This document shows, piece after piece, positions 8,780 through 17,265 of a DNA stretch of 64,000 nt. Location: assembly GCF_004126535.1 (NCBI RefSeq), contig NZ_PPCV01000007.1:1-64000 (forward strand). Direction: 5' to 3'. The position numbers and the translations under genes are program-made. Position 1 is the stretch's first letter; every line of letters starts with the position of its first letter. Origin of the DNA: Propioniciclava flava (GTDB lineage Bacteria; Actinomycetota; Actinomycetes; Propionibacteriales; Propionibacteriaceae). Below the pieces are notes generated by a model. It was given only the letters and a program-made list of their open reading frames with translations. It was not told where the DNA came from and did not search any database.

Positions 8780-9141
8780 AGCCACCGACCGTCCTCGAAC
8801 ACGAACCGGCTCCGCTCCCGCAACACCCCTGAGCCTGCGGGGGAGTCCCAGGATGCCGCGAAGGTGACCGTGCCCTCCTCCTGCCACGCCCGGCCATCCG
8901 TCGTGGCGAGGATCTCCAGCGCCTGCCAGTGAGTGTCCGCGTCCCGCGCCAGATCGGCGGGTCGCGTCGCCGGATGCCACGTGTCGATCAGATAGTCGGG
9001 CAGCCCCAGCGCAAAAGCCGAATACCGTGACCGCATCAACGCCAGCGCCGTCGGTGGGCGGCGGGTGCCCATGTGGAAGCGTCCGCAGCAAGCCGCATAG
9101 GCCGTGCCGGTGCCGCACGGGCACACCTGAAGTTCGCTCAC
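8755..9141 (-). CDS. YchJ-like SEC-C motif protein (UPF0225)
   Basis: 128 aa. Starts with a SEC-C zinc motif, CPCGTG…CC (CPCGTGTAYAACCG), then the YchJ-type domain with LMRSRYSAFALG and YLIDTWHPATRP. The function of the family is unknown; the zinc motif is shared with SecA C-termini. The GTG start at 9141 overlaps the stop of the upstream glycosyltransferase as GTGA, so the two genes are translationally coupled. Length and motif order are typical. Confidence 0.88.
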   Translation of the reverse strand: MSELQVCPCGTGTAYAACCGRFHMGTRRPPTALALMRSRYSAFALGLPDYLIDTWHPATRPADLARDADTHWQALEILATTDGRAWQEEGTVTFAASWDSPAGSGVLRERSRFVFEDGRWLYVDGVGG

Positions 9142-10520
9142 GATGGGTCGGCGTGCATCGACTCTGGAATCGGAGTACCGGCGGCGAGATCCCGGTAGAG
9201 ATCCATCATGGCTTCGGACTGACGCTGGATCGTCCACCAGGACGCCATCTCGCGGCTGCGCGCACGAGCCCGCTGCGCGAACTCCGGGTCTTGCAGCCGC
9301 CGCAGCATGGTGACGAGTTGCCGGGCCAGCGACTCGGGGGTGGGGCGAGCGATCAGCGCATTGACGTCGGGATCGACCACGAGCCGCAACTCGTCATCGA
9401 CGCTCACGATAGGAAGCCCGGCATGCGCGGCTTCGTGCAGGACGAGGGCCTGGGTGTCGGAGGTCGACGGGAAGGCGAACACGTCGGCGGAGGCGTAGTA
9501 GGGCCCCAACTGCTGGCGCGGGATCTGCCCCACGAGCGTGACGCCGCCACGACGACGAGCCGCACGGAGTTTCTGCGCTACCGATGAGGACACGCGCCAG
9601 TCGCCGACGAACATGAGTTCCGCGTCCGGGATGTCCTCACGCACCCACGCGAAGGCGTCCACCAGCAAGGCGATGTTCTTTTCGGGGGCGATCCGCCCCA
9701 CATACAAAATGCGGGGCCCGGATGCAGCCGGGAGCGGGCGACCGGAGGGGAGGGCGTCGACACCATTGGGCACCACGCGAATGTGGCTGCGCGGGGCGAG
9801 TTCGCGCACGCGGACCGCCGTCTTGTCTGACGGAGTGGTCACCAACTCTGCCGCCTCGAGCATGCCGCGGGCCGCGTCGAGGAGGTTGCGCCGCGACAGG
9901 CTGGTGGGACGCCGCCGCAACAACCCGGACGCCACCAGCCGTCCATCCGACAGCCAGCGGCGCATGTCCTGCATCTGGGGGCGCTTCATGCCCTTCGTGG
10001 ACACCTTCAGGAGCTGATAGAAGGCATCCAAGAAAGGGGTGAGCATCGCGTAATGGTCGGCGTAAGCCTCGAAGTCGGTGTGCCAGGTGACCATCAACGG
10101 GCACTCTGCGCGATCAGCTGCCCACACTCCGAGGAGACCGATGGGGCCAAGCCCCTGCACATGGATGAGATCGGGTGGATCGGCCTCGAAGGCGTCCAGG
10201 GCCCGCTCGAAGCCGCGCCCGCCCGCGACGGCCATCGGCAGGCCAGGGAGCTTGATCGAGGGGAGCCGCAACTCCGAACGCAGCGGGTGATTCTTGTACG
10301 GGTTCGGCCCCGGCGTCGCCGGTGCCACGACCTGCACCTGATAGCCGTCGTCGAGGAGTTGCTTCTCCAAGAACTGCACGGCATACAGCAGGCCACTGGG
10401 GGCTGGGCCGTAGTTGTCGGTGAACAGCGCGACCCGGAGCGGGCGTTGCCCAGGCTGCCGCGGTGACGCGGATCCGGGGGCAGTACGGGGGCGTGCGCGT
10501 GAGGGGTCGGAGAGTTCCAT
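9138..10520 (-). CDS. GT4-family glycosyltransferase
   Basis: 460 aa. GT-B fold retaining glycosyltransferase. N-terminal domain: RVALFTDNYGPAPSG and LIHVQGLGPIGLLG; C-terminal nucleotide-sugar domain: PNGVD, LYVGRIAPEKN, LMFVGDW and the E-x7-E region VLHEAAHAGLPIVS. This resembles diacylglycerol glucosyltransferases and PimB-type mannosyltransferases, so a role in membrane glycolipid or glycan synthesis is likely, but the acceptor is unknown. I chose the ATG at 10520; TAGACT sits eight bases upstream, suggesting a leaderless transcript. A longer open frame reaches 10595 without family similarity. Confidence 0.9.
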   Translation of the reverse strand: MELSDPSRARPRTAPGSASPRQPGQRPLRVALFTDNYGPAPSGLLYAVQFLEKQLLDDGYQVQVVAPATPGPNPYKNHPLRSELRLPSIKLPGLPMAVAGGRGFERALDAFEADPPDLIHVQGLGPIGLLGVWAADRAECPLMVTWHTDFEAYADHYAMLTPFLDAFYQLLKVSTKGMKRPQMQDMRRWLSDGRLVASGLLRRRPTSLSRRNLLDAARGMLEAAELVTTPSDKTAVRVRELAPRSHIRVVPNGVDALPSGRPLPAASGPRILYVGRIAPEKNIALLVDAFAWVREDIPDAELMFVGDWRVSSSVAQKLRAARRRGGVTLVGQIPRQQLGPYYASADVFAFPSTSDTQALVLHEAAHAGLPIVSVDDELRLVVDPDVNALIARPTPESLARQLVTMLRRLQDPEFAQRARARSREMASWWTIQRQSEAMMDLYRDLAAGTPIPESMHADPS

Positions 10521-10709
10521 CCCCGCCGAGTCTAGGTGAGAACGCGTGCGGGAGGAGCATCCCGCGAGGAGCGCCGGTTGTGGACAATGCCGCACCGCCC
10601 AACTGCGACGCCGTTATCAGCGGCGCGGGTGGGCATTCTGCAATCTCTCAATGGACTGACGAATGAGTGTCCTCCGTCCTTGGAGCTATGTGCCATGAGA
10701 GGAGGAACG

Positions 10710-12533
10710 GTGAAAGACAGCACGGTGAATTGTTTGCCGCCTGCGCGTAAAGGCGGCCGCGGTCATGCGACAGCGTGTCGGTGGATGGCGGTGCCCGCCC
10801 TCGCCGCGTTGACGGTGGGGATGATGGGCATGGGGCCCCTCCCCGGCGCTCAGGCTGCAGGGGCGCAGGGCTGCAACTACGGGCAAACCGGTCCCAAGGC
10901 TGAGGCCTTGTGCTGGATCGACATGTCGAGCCTGGACTTCGCCCAAGCGTCGTCGGCAGGCGGTCAGTCGATGTCCCTGAACCTGCCTGGCGGAAGCATC
11001 ATCAGCTTCACAGTCAAGATCGAAAAGAACGTGCCCGGCGCCCAGCCTGTGCTGTCGAACGATGACGCCGGCACCCTCAATTACGCCAACGAGCACGGAC
11101 CCCGCACCCTGGTGGCGCATGCGTTCCCCACCTACACCGGTGCCGTCATCGGAAACGCGTACTACACCCAGACTGCGGGCAAGCCGGCGCTGTGGACCAC
11201 CCTGGATCGCATCGAGAACCCTGACGGGTCGACCAGCGATTGGAGCGGCTGGGTCGATCACGTCGAGTTGAGCAATATCACCGTGACCAAGAATGGTGTT
11301 CCTTACCCGGAATACTCCCTGATTATGGCCGACGCGGAATCCACCGATGCCACCGGGCCGGAGGCGCTGGCATTTACGTCGGATAAGCCGATCCAGCCGC
11401 TTTTCACCGCCCAGCCGGACGGCTACAGCGCCGCCTGCGCCGGGGGACTGTCGGGTGTGGGGACAACCCAGGCCATCTGCTCGGGCGGCAACGACGGCAG
11501 CGCCAAGGCCGGTGCGGCCGTGATGAAGGCCACAGCCCCGAGCACAGTCGCCATCGACATGCGCGTCGCCTTCAACTCCCAAGAGGCTGTGGCCTTCGCC
11601 GTGATGTTCACCCAGGCGTCCGGTTCGGTGACGGTCGACAACGCCAATGGCCAGGCGACGGGCACCTACACGATGACCGTCCAGCAGGGCGACATCGCGC
11701 TCGGCCAGGCCACGACCGACGGGAGCGCCCGGAACACCGGCGTTATCCCCAAGCAGCCCATCGTGGCTGGCGAAGGCACGGTGATCTCCTACGCGCTGAA
11801 CCACGGCGGCGGAACCCCGGACGGCGCCTATGACGTGACGTGGGTGTGCACCGTGAACGGGGCACCCGCCACTCCGCAGTTGAGCAATAGCGGGCGCAAC
11901 GCCAGCGTGAAGGCGGAGCCCGACGACGCAGTGAACTGTGACGCGCACCTCACCGCGCGAGGCCCACAGACCGGCGATGCGTCCACGACGATCGAACCGG
12001 ATCAGGTGGCCACGCTGACCCCCGACGTGACACCCGGGAAGGGTGCCGTGACGTCGGCCGCATTCGACAATGGGCAAACCACGAAGGTGGTTCCTGGCGA
12101 GGGCTCGTGGTCGATCACTGTGGTGGAAGGGAAGCCGGTCGCGACGTTCACCCCGGAGCCGGGATACCACGGTGCGGTCACGTCTCAGAAGTACACGGTC
12201 ACAGACGTCAATGGTCTGACGTCGAACCTGGGAACGTTGGCCGTGACGATCAAGGTGCCAGTGCCTCCGAGCCCGACGCCCACGCCGACGCCCACGCCGA
12301 CCCAGCCGCCGAGCCCCGGCCCGACGCCGACGCTGCCGCCGAGCCCGACGAAACCGTCGGATCCGTCACCCAGCACGAACCCGGGCGGTTCCCCCGAGAA
12401 CCCGGAGAATCCGAGCGGACGCCTTCCCATGACCGGCGCGGACAACGTGGCTGGCCTCGCGGCAGGTTCGCTCGTGCTGATGGGTGCGGGCGGAGCAGCC
12501 ATCATGTACGCGCGTCGCCGACGCGGTCAGTGA
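10710..12533 (+). CDS. CshA-like LPXTG-anchored surface protein
   Basis: 607 aa. GTG at 10710 follows GGAGG (10701-10705); an in-frame ATG at 10695 is possible. A signal peptide (about residues 25-50) ends near AQAAG. The N-terminal part (CNYGQTG…ALCWIDMSSLDF) resembles the non-repetitive region of streptococcal CshA adhesins. Around residues 420-515 one CshA-type repeat is visible (VATLTPDVTPG…ATFTPEPGYHG…YTVTDVNG). A Pro/Thr/Ser-rich wall-spanning stretch follows, then the sortase signal LPMTG, a hydrophobic helix and an RRRR tail. It should be anchored to peptidoglycan by sortase (none in this window). Fibril-type adhesion to host or partner cells is inferred from CshA. Confidence 0.85.
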   Translation: MKDSTVNCLPPARKGGRGHATACRWMAVPALAALTVGMMGMGPLPGAQAAGAQGCNYGQTGPKAEALCWIDMSSLDFAQASSAGGQSMSLNLPGGSIISFTVKIEKNVPGAQPVLSNDDAGTLNYANEHGPRTLVAHAFPTYTGAVIGNAYYTQTAGKPALWTTLDRIENPDGSTSDWSGWVDHVELSNITVTKNGVPYPEYSLIMADAESTDATGPEALAFTSDKPIQPLFTAQPDGYSAACAGGLSGVGTTQAICSGGNDGSAKAGAAVMKATAPSTVAIDMRVAFNSQEAVAFAVMFTQASGSVTVDNANGQATGTYTMTVQQGDIALGQATTDGSARNTGVIPKQPIVAGEGTVISYALNHGGGTPDGAYDVTWVCTVNGAPATPQLSNSGRNASVKAEPDDAVNCDAHLTARGPQTGDASTTIEPDQVATLTPDVTPGKGAVTSAAFDNGQTTKVVPGEGSWSITVVEGKPVATFTPEPGYHGAVTSQKYTVTDVNGLTSNLGTLAVTIKVPVPPSPTPTPTPTPTQPPSPGPTPTLPPSPTKPSDPSPSTNPGGSPENPENPSGRLPMTGADNVAGLAAGSLVLMGAGGAAIMYARRRRGQ

Positions 12534-12550
12534 TCCACGGCTAGCAGTCA

Positions 12551-12598
12551 CAACAGGCGCGGGGCGGGAGTTGAAGAACTCCCGCCCCGCGCCTGTTG
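12551..12598. terminator. Perfect 22-bp hairpin, bidirectional terminator
   Basis: Bases 12551-12572 and 12577-12598 are exact reverse complements with a GAAG tetraloop. It lies between the convergent LPXTG gene and the DHOD-like gene. There is no T-tract; stability alone makes a terminator function very likely. It is one of the strongest hairpins in the window. Confidence 0.85.
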
Positions 12599-12661
12599 CG
12601 CTGAGGTAGCCCGTCCGAGGACCGAGGTGATGACGGTGCCGTTATGCGTGCCCCAGGCGGG

Positions 12662-13672
12662 TCACAGAGCGCCGTAGCGCTCCTTGGCTGCCTGGATGGC
12701 GCCCACGTAGCCGCCACGCTCCAAAGCGTCCGCGTCGGTAACCAGGGGGAGCGCCATCATGCCGCGCACCTGCTCCAGGGAGGTGAACTCCTTGCGCAGC
12801 ATCCACGACTGGAGGCCGCTGACGAGTTCGGAGGTGTAGTCGCGGCCATGCCGGACCAGCGCCGCTGTCGTCATGACGATGTCAGCGCCCGCCAACAGAT
12901 AGCGGATCACATCGTCGGCGGTCTCCACACCCGTCGAGCCCGCAAGGGACGCGTTGGTGTGGTTGCGTAGCGCCGCGATCCAGGTGCGGGGGAGCCGCCC
13001 CTCGTGCGTGGTGGACAGGTCGAAGGCCGAGTCCATGCCGAGCGTTTCCGGGTTGACGTCAGGCTGCAGGAACCGGTTGAACAGCACCAGGCCGGACGCG
13101 CCCGCGTCCACCAAACGCAGGGCCATGTTTCCGGGCGAACTGAAGTAGGGCGACATCTTCACCGACACCGGAATGGAGACGGCACTGGTGACCGCGGAGA
13201 CGATCTCCAGGTGGCGCTTCTCCACGGCGTCACCGCTGGTGGCGGTGTCCCCGGGGACCAGATAGATGTTCAACTCGATCGCGGACGCGCCCGCGTCCGC
13301 CAGTTCGCGCGCGAACTCGACCCAGCCGCCCAGATCCGCGCCGTTGAGGGATGCGATCACCGGGACGTCCAGCGCCGAGGCGGACCGCTCCAGCAACGAC
13401 AGATAGCTGTAGGCAGCGGACTTGATCGTGATCGGGTTCGCCGGGAAGTAATCCAGCGCCTCCGGGGAGGCATTCTCGTGGGATTCGATCAGCGCCTCAT
13501 CGCGGGCGACCTCGGCGCGCAACTGCTCCTCGAACAGCGAGTACAGCACGACCGCGGACGCACCGCCGTCGGCCAGCCCCTTCACGCCGTCCAGCGTCTG
13601 CGACAGCGGGCCCGCCGACGCCACGACCGGGTGCTTCAGCTCCAGGCCGAGGTAGGTGGTGGTCAGATCCAT
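12662..13672 (-). CDS. Dihydroorotate dehydrogenase-like FMN protein
   Basis: 336 aa TIM-barrel flavoprotein of the DHOD-like subgroup. FMN-type motifs are visible (KMSPYF, LAGSTGV near the C-terminal third). Where true class 1 dehydrogenases have N-x-S-C/S-P-N with the catalytic base, this protein reads ELNIYLVPGD, so the base is missing; the subgroup is known to keep the FMN site but lack catalytic residues. Pyrimidine synthesis is therefore unlikely. It starts 3 bp after the PFOR gene, with the ribosome site GAAGGAG inside the end of that gene. Its job is probably tied to electron transfer with PFOR and the GltD-like protein (inference). Confidence 0.85.
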   Translation of the reverse strand: MDLTTTYLGLELKHPVVASAGPLSQTLDGVKGLADGGASAVVLYSLFEEQLRAEVARDEALIESHENASPEALDYFPANPITIKSAAYSYLSLLERSASALDVPVIASLNGADLGGWVEFARELADAGASAIELNIYLVPGDTATSGDAVEKRHLEIVSAVTSAVSIPVSVKMSPYFSSPGNMALRLVDAGASGLVLFNRFLQPDVNPETLGMDSAFDLSTTHEGRLPRTWIAALRNHTNASLAGSTGVETADDVIRYLLAGADIVMTTAALVRHGRDYTSELVSGLQSWMLRKEFTSLEQVRGMMALPLVTDADALERGGYVGAIQAAKERYGAL

Positions 13673-13675
13673 TGC

Positions 13676-16600
13676 TCACTCCTTCGCGTCGGTGGCGAAC
13701 TCGTCCGCGCCGCGCACCGACATCTCTTCGTAGTCGCGCCAGCGGCGAGCCACCTGCGCCTGGCCGAACTCCAGCATCCGCTCAGCCGCCTCAGGGTCGG
13801 CAGCCTTCAGCATCCGGAACCGCAGTTCGTTCTCGTGGTACTTCCGCAGCGGGAACCGTGGACGCGGCGAGTCGAGCAGGAACGGGTTCTTCCCCGCCAT
13901 CCGCAAGACGGGGTTGTAGCGCATCAGCGGCCAGTGCCCGGAGTTCACCGCCAGGTACTGCTGGTCGAGGCCCTTCTTCATGTCGATGCCGTGCGCGATG
14001 CAGTGGCTGTAGGCCAGGATCAGGCTGGGGCCGTCGTAGGCCTCCGCCTCACGGAACGCCTTCAGCGTCTGCTCCGGATCGGCACCCATCGCCACGCGGG
14101 CCACGTACACGTTGCCGTAGCTGATCGCCTGCATCGCCAGGTCCTTGGAGATGGTCTCCTTGCCCGCGGAGGCGAACTTCGCCACGGCCCCCATCGGGGT
14201 CGCCTTGGACGCCTGGCCACCGGTGTTGGAGTACACCTCGGTGTCCAGCACCAGCACGTTGACGTTGCGGCCGGACGCGAGCACGTGATCCAGGCCGCCC
14301 GAACCGATGTCGTAGGCCCAGCCGTCACCGCCGACGATCCACACCGACCGGCGCAGCAGGTGATCGCACACCGAACGCAGGTCGGCGGCACGGATACCGT
14401 CCATGCCTTCGAGGATCGTCTTGAGCTCGTCGACGCGGGCGCGCTGGGCGCTCAGATCCGACTCGTATTGCTGCTCGGTGGTCAGGATCGTGTCGACCAG
14501 ATCGTCGTTGCCGATCTCGGGACGCAACTGCTCCAGGCGGGTGCGCGCCAGTTCGGTTTGCAGGTCGGCGGCCAGCCGCAGCCCCAGCCCGAATTCGGCG
14601 TTGTCCTCGAACAGCGAGTTCGACCAGGCAGGCCCGCGGCCGTACTTGTTGCGTGACCAGGGCGTCGTGGGCAGGTTGCCGCCATAAATCGAACTGCAGC
14701 CCGTCGCGTTCGCGATCGAGGTGCGGCCCCCGAACAACTGGCTCAGCAACTTCAGGTACGGCGTCTCGCCGCAACCGGTGCACGCCCCCGAGAACTCGAA
14801 CAACGGCTCCAGGTATTGGACGCCCCGCACGGTCGCGAAGTCGACGCGGCTACGCCGGTTGACCGGAATCGACTCGAAGAACTCCACGTTGGTGCGGGTC
14901 GGCTCGCGATCCTCGACCAGCGCCAGGTTGATCGCCTTGCGGTTGTTACCGCTGGGCACCTTCACCGGGCAAGCCTCCACACACAGCCCGCAGCCGGTGC
15001 AGTCCTCGGCGTAGACCTGCAGGGTGTAGCGAGCCCCCGGCAGGCCCGCAGCGTTCAGTTCGGCGGTCTGGAACCCTTCGGGAGCCCCCTCCAGGGCTGT
15101 CTCCGGGTAGTACTTCGCGCGCAGGACGGCGTGCGGGCAGACGAACGCGCAGTTACCGCACTGGATGCAGGCGTTCTCGTCCCACACCGCGACGATGTCG
15201 GAGATGTTGCGCTTCTCGTACTGCGTCGTCCCGCTGGGGTAGGTGCCGTCCACGGGCAGCGCCGACACCGGCAGCGTGTCGCCGTTGTCGATGAGCATCT
15301 GGGCGGTCACGTCGCGGACGAAGGCCGGTGCCGAGGCGGGCACGGCGGCGATCCGCTGCTTGTCGGAGACGGGAGCCTCAGGCACCTCCACGCGGTGCAG
15401 GTGCGCGATCGCGGCGTCCACCGCGTTCTCGTTCTTGGCCACCACGTCGGCGCCGCGGCGGCCGTACGTCTTGCGGATCGACTGCTTGACGGCTTCGATC
15501 GCCGCGTCGCGCTCCATCACCTTGCTGATCGCGAAGAAGCAGGTCTGCAACACCGTGTTGGTGCGGTTGCCCATGCCGGCGGTGCGGGCCACCGCGTTGG
15601 CATCAACCGTCCACAACTCGCACTCGAGTTCGATGAGGCGACGCTGCATCGGCTCGGGCAGGTGCGCGAACACCTCGTTTGCCGAGTAGTGGCTGTTGAC
15701 CAGCACGACCGTGCCGCGGCGAGCCATCTTGAGCACGTCGACGCGCTCCAGGATCGACCAGTGGTGGACGCCGATGAAGCCGGCGGCGTTGACCAGATAG
15801 GGCGCCGTGATCGGCTGCGGCCCAAAGCGCAGGTGGCTGACGGTACGGCTGCCGGACTTCTTGGAGTCGTACACGAAGTAGCCCTGCGCGTAGGTGCCGT
15901 CTTGGCTGCCCAGGATCTTGATGGTGTTCTTGTTCGCACCGACCGTGCCATCTGAACCGATGCCGAAGAACACCGCGCGCAGCGTCTGGGGGGACTCCAC
16001 GTCCAGTTCGTCGTAATCGAGGCTGAGCATCGTGACGTCATCGTTGATACCCACGGTGAACCGCGGACGCGGCGACGGCTTGGCCAGTTCGTCGAAGACC
16101 CCGATCACCATGCCGGGGGTGAACTCCTTGCTGGACAGGCCGTAGCGCCCGCCGATGACGCGCGGCAACGTGGCGCGTCGCCCCGTGGAGACGGCCTCGG
16201 CCAGCGCCGAGGTGACGTCCAGGAACAACGGTTCGCCGCCCGCACCGGGTTCCTTCGTGCGGTCCATGACCGCAATTGAGGTCACCGAGGCGGGGATCGC
16301 GTCCAGAAGGGCGTCGACCGGCAGCGGGCGGTACAGCCGCACCTGAAGGACGCCGACCTTGCGGCCGTCCGCGAGCAGGTGGTCGACCGCCTGCATCGCC
16401 GACTGGGCACCCGACCCCATGATGATGATGATCGCCTCGGCGTCCGGATCGCCGTAGTACTCCATCAGGTGGTACTGGCGGCCGGTGAGTTCGGCGAACT
16501 CGTCCATGGCGCCCTGGACGATGCCGGGGACCTTGTCGTAGTACGGGTTGACCGTTTCGCGGCTTTGGAAGTAGGTGTCCGGGTTCTGCGCGGTACCCCG

Positions 16601-17239
16601 GATGTAGGGGTGCTCGGGGCTCAGCGCGCGGTCACGGTGCTCGATGATCAGCGACTCGGGCACGTACGCGCGCAGATCGTCGTCGCTGAGCATCTCCAGC
16701 GTGTTCAGCTCGTGGCTGGTGCGGAAGCCGTCGAAGAAGTGGATGAACGGGACGCGGCTGCGCAGCGTCGCCAGTTGGGACACCGCGGCCAGGTCGTGGC
16801 ACTCCTGCACCGAGGCCGAACTGAGCAGGGCGAAGCCCGTCTGCCGGACCGCCATCACGTCTTGGTGATCGCCGAAGATCGACAGGCCTTGTGCGGCCAG
16901 CGAGCGGGCCGCGACGTGGAACACCGTCGAGGTCAGCTCACCCGCGATCTTGTACATGTTCGGGATCATGAGCAGCAGGCCCTGGGAGGCCGTGAACGTC
17001 GTGCTCATCGCACCGCCCTGCAGCGCCCCGTGGAGGGCGCCCGCGGCGCCGCCCTCAGACTGCATCTGGACGACCGTGGGGCGGATGCCGAATACGTTCT
17101 TTTGCCCCTTGCCGGCCCACTCGTCGGCCAACTCGGCCATCGTGGAACTCGGGGTGATGGGGTAGATGGAGCACAGCTCGTTGAGCCGGTAGGCCACCGA
17201 GGCGGCGGCCTCGTTGCCATCGATGATCGCTCGGGTCAT
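13676..17239 (-). CDS. nifJ: Pyruvate:ferredoxin (flavodoxin) oxidoreductase
   Basis: 1187 aa, the size of homodimeric PFOR. It oxidises pyruvate and CoA to acetyl-CoA and CO2, passing electrons to ferredoxin or flavodoxin. Domain I begins IDGNEAAASVAYRLNE and has YPITPSS; the ferredoxin-like domain has two 4Fe-4S motifs (CIQCGNCAFVCP and CTGCGLCVEACP); the TPP domain carries CTGCGE, ATGCSSIYGG, GGDGWAYDIG and the last cluster Cys near SHCIAHG. The ATG at 17239 has GGAAG upstream; a longer open frame runs to 17452 inside the neighbouring gene's 3' end and is not similar to PFOR. It is the central gene of a three-gene operon and implies oxygen-sensitive, fermentative pyruvate use. Confidence 0.97.
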   Translation of the reverse strand: MTRAIIDGNEAAASVAYRLNELCSIYPITPSSTMAELADEWAGKGQKNVFGIRPTVVQMQSEGGAAGALHGALQGGAMSTTFTASQGLLLMIPNMYKIAGELTSTVFHVAARSLAAQGLSIFGDHQDVMAVRQTGFALLSSASVQECHDLAAVSQLATLRSRVPFIHFFDGFRTSHELNTLEMLSDDDLRAYVPESLIIEHRDRALSPEHPYIRGTAQNPDTYFQSRETVNPYYDKVPGIVQGAMDEFAELTGRQYHLMEYYGDPDAEAIIIIMGSGAQSAMQAVDHLLADGRKVGVLQVRLYRPLPVDALLDAIPASVTSIAVMDRTKEPGAGGEPLFLDVTSALAEAVSTGRRATLPRVIGGRYGLSSKEFTPGMVIGVFDELAKPSPRPRFTVGINDDVTMLSLDYDELDVESPQTLRAVFFGIGSDGTVGANKNTIKILGSQDGTYAQGYFVYDSKKSGSRTVSHLRFGPQPITAPYLVNAAGFIGVHHWSILERVDVLKMARRGTVVLVNSHYSANEVFAHLPEPMQRRLIELECELWTVDANAVARTAGMGNRTNTVLQTCFFAISKVMERDAAIEAVKQSIRKTYGRRGADVVAKNENAVDAAIAHLHRVEVPEAPVSDKQRIAAVPASAPAFVRDVTAQMLIDNGDTLPVSALPVDGTYPSGTTQYEKRNISDIVAVWDENACIQCGNCAFVCPHAVLRAKYYPETALEGAPEGFQTAELNAAGLPGARYTLQVYAEDCTGCGLCVEACPVKVPSGNNRKAINLALVEDREPTRTNVEFFESIPVNRRSRVDFATVRGVQYLEPLFEFSGACTGCGETPYLKLLSQLFGGRTSIANATGCSSIYGGNLPTTPWSRNKYGRGPAWSNSLFEDNAEFGLGLRLAADLQTELARTRLEQLRPEIGNDDLVDTILTTEQQYESDLSAQRARVDELKTILEGMDGIRAADLRSVCDHLLRRSVWIVGGDGWAYDIGSGGLDHVLASGRNVNVLVLDTEVYSNTGGQASKATPMGAVAKFASAGKETISKDLAMQAISYGNVYVARVAMGADPEQTLKAFREAEAYDGPSLILAYSHCIAHGIDMKKGLDQQYLAVNSGHWPLMRYNPVLRMAGKNPFLLDSPRPRFPLRKYHENELRFRMLKAADPEAAERMLEFGQAQVARRWRDYEEMSVRGADEFATDAKE

Positions 17240-17265
17240 GGTGTCGTCTTCCGTCCTTCTCGCGT

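Noticed and set aside
12262-12380. Repeated CCGACGCC-type DNA in the LPXTG gene as a tandem repeat
   Set aside because: It encodes a Pro/Thr-rich cell wall spacer with imperfect codon-level repetition; it is ordinary low complexity.
13004-14656. Long open frame on the plus strand opposite nifJ
   Set aside because: Antisense to a clear PFOR gene and made of Arg/Val/Gly-rich low-complexity residues, an artefact of GC bias. Many similar antisense frames occur (e.g. 30561-32948 minus, 41819-43795 plus) and were discarded.
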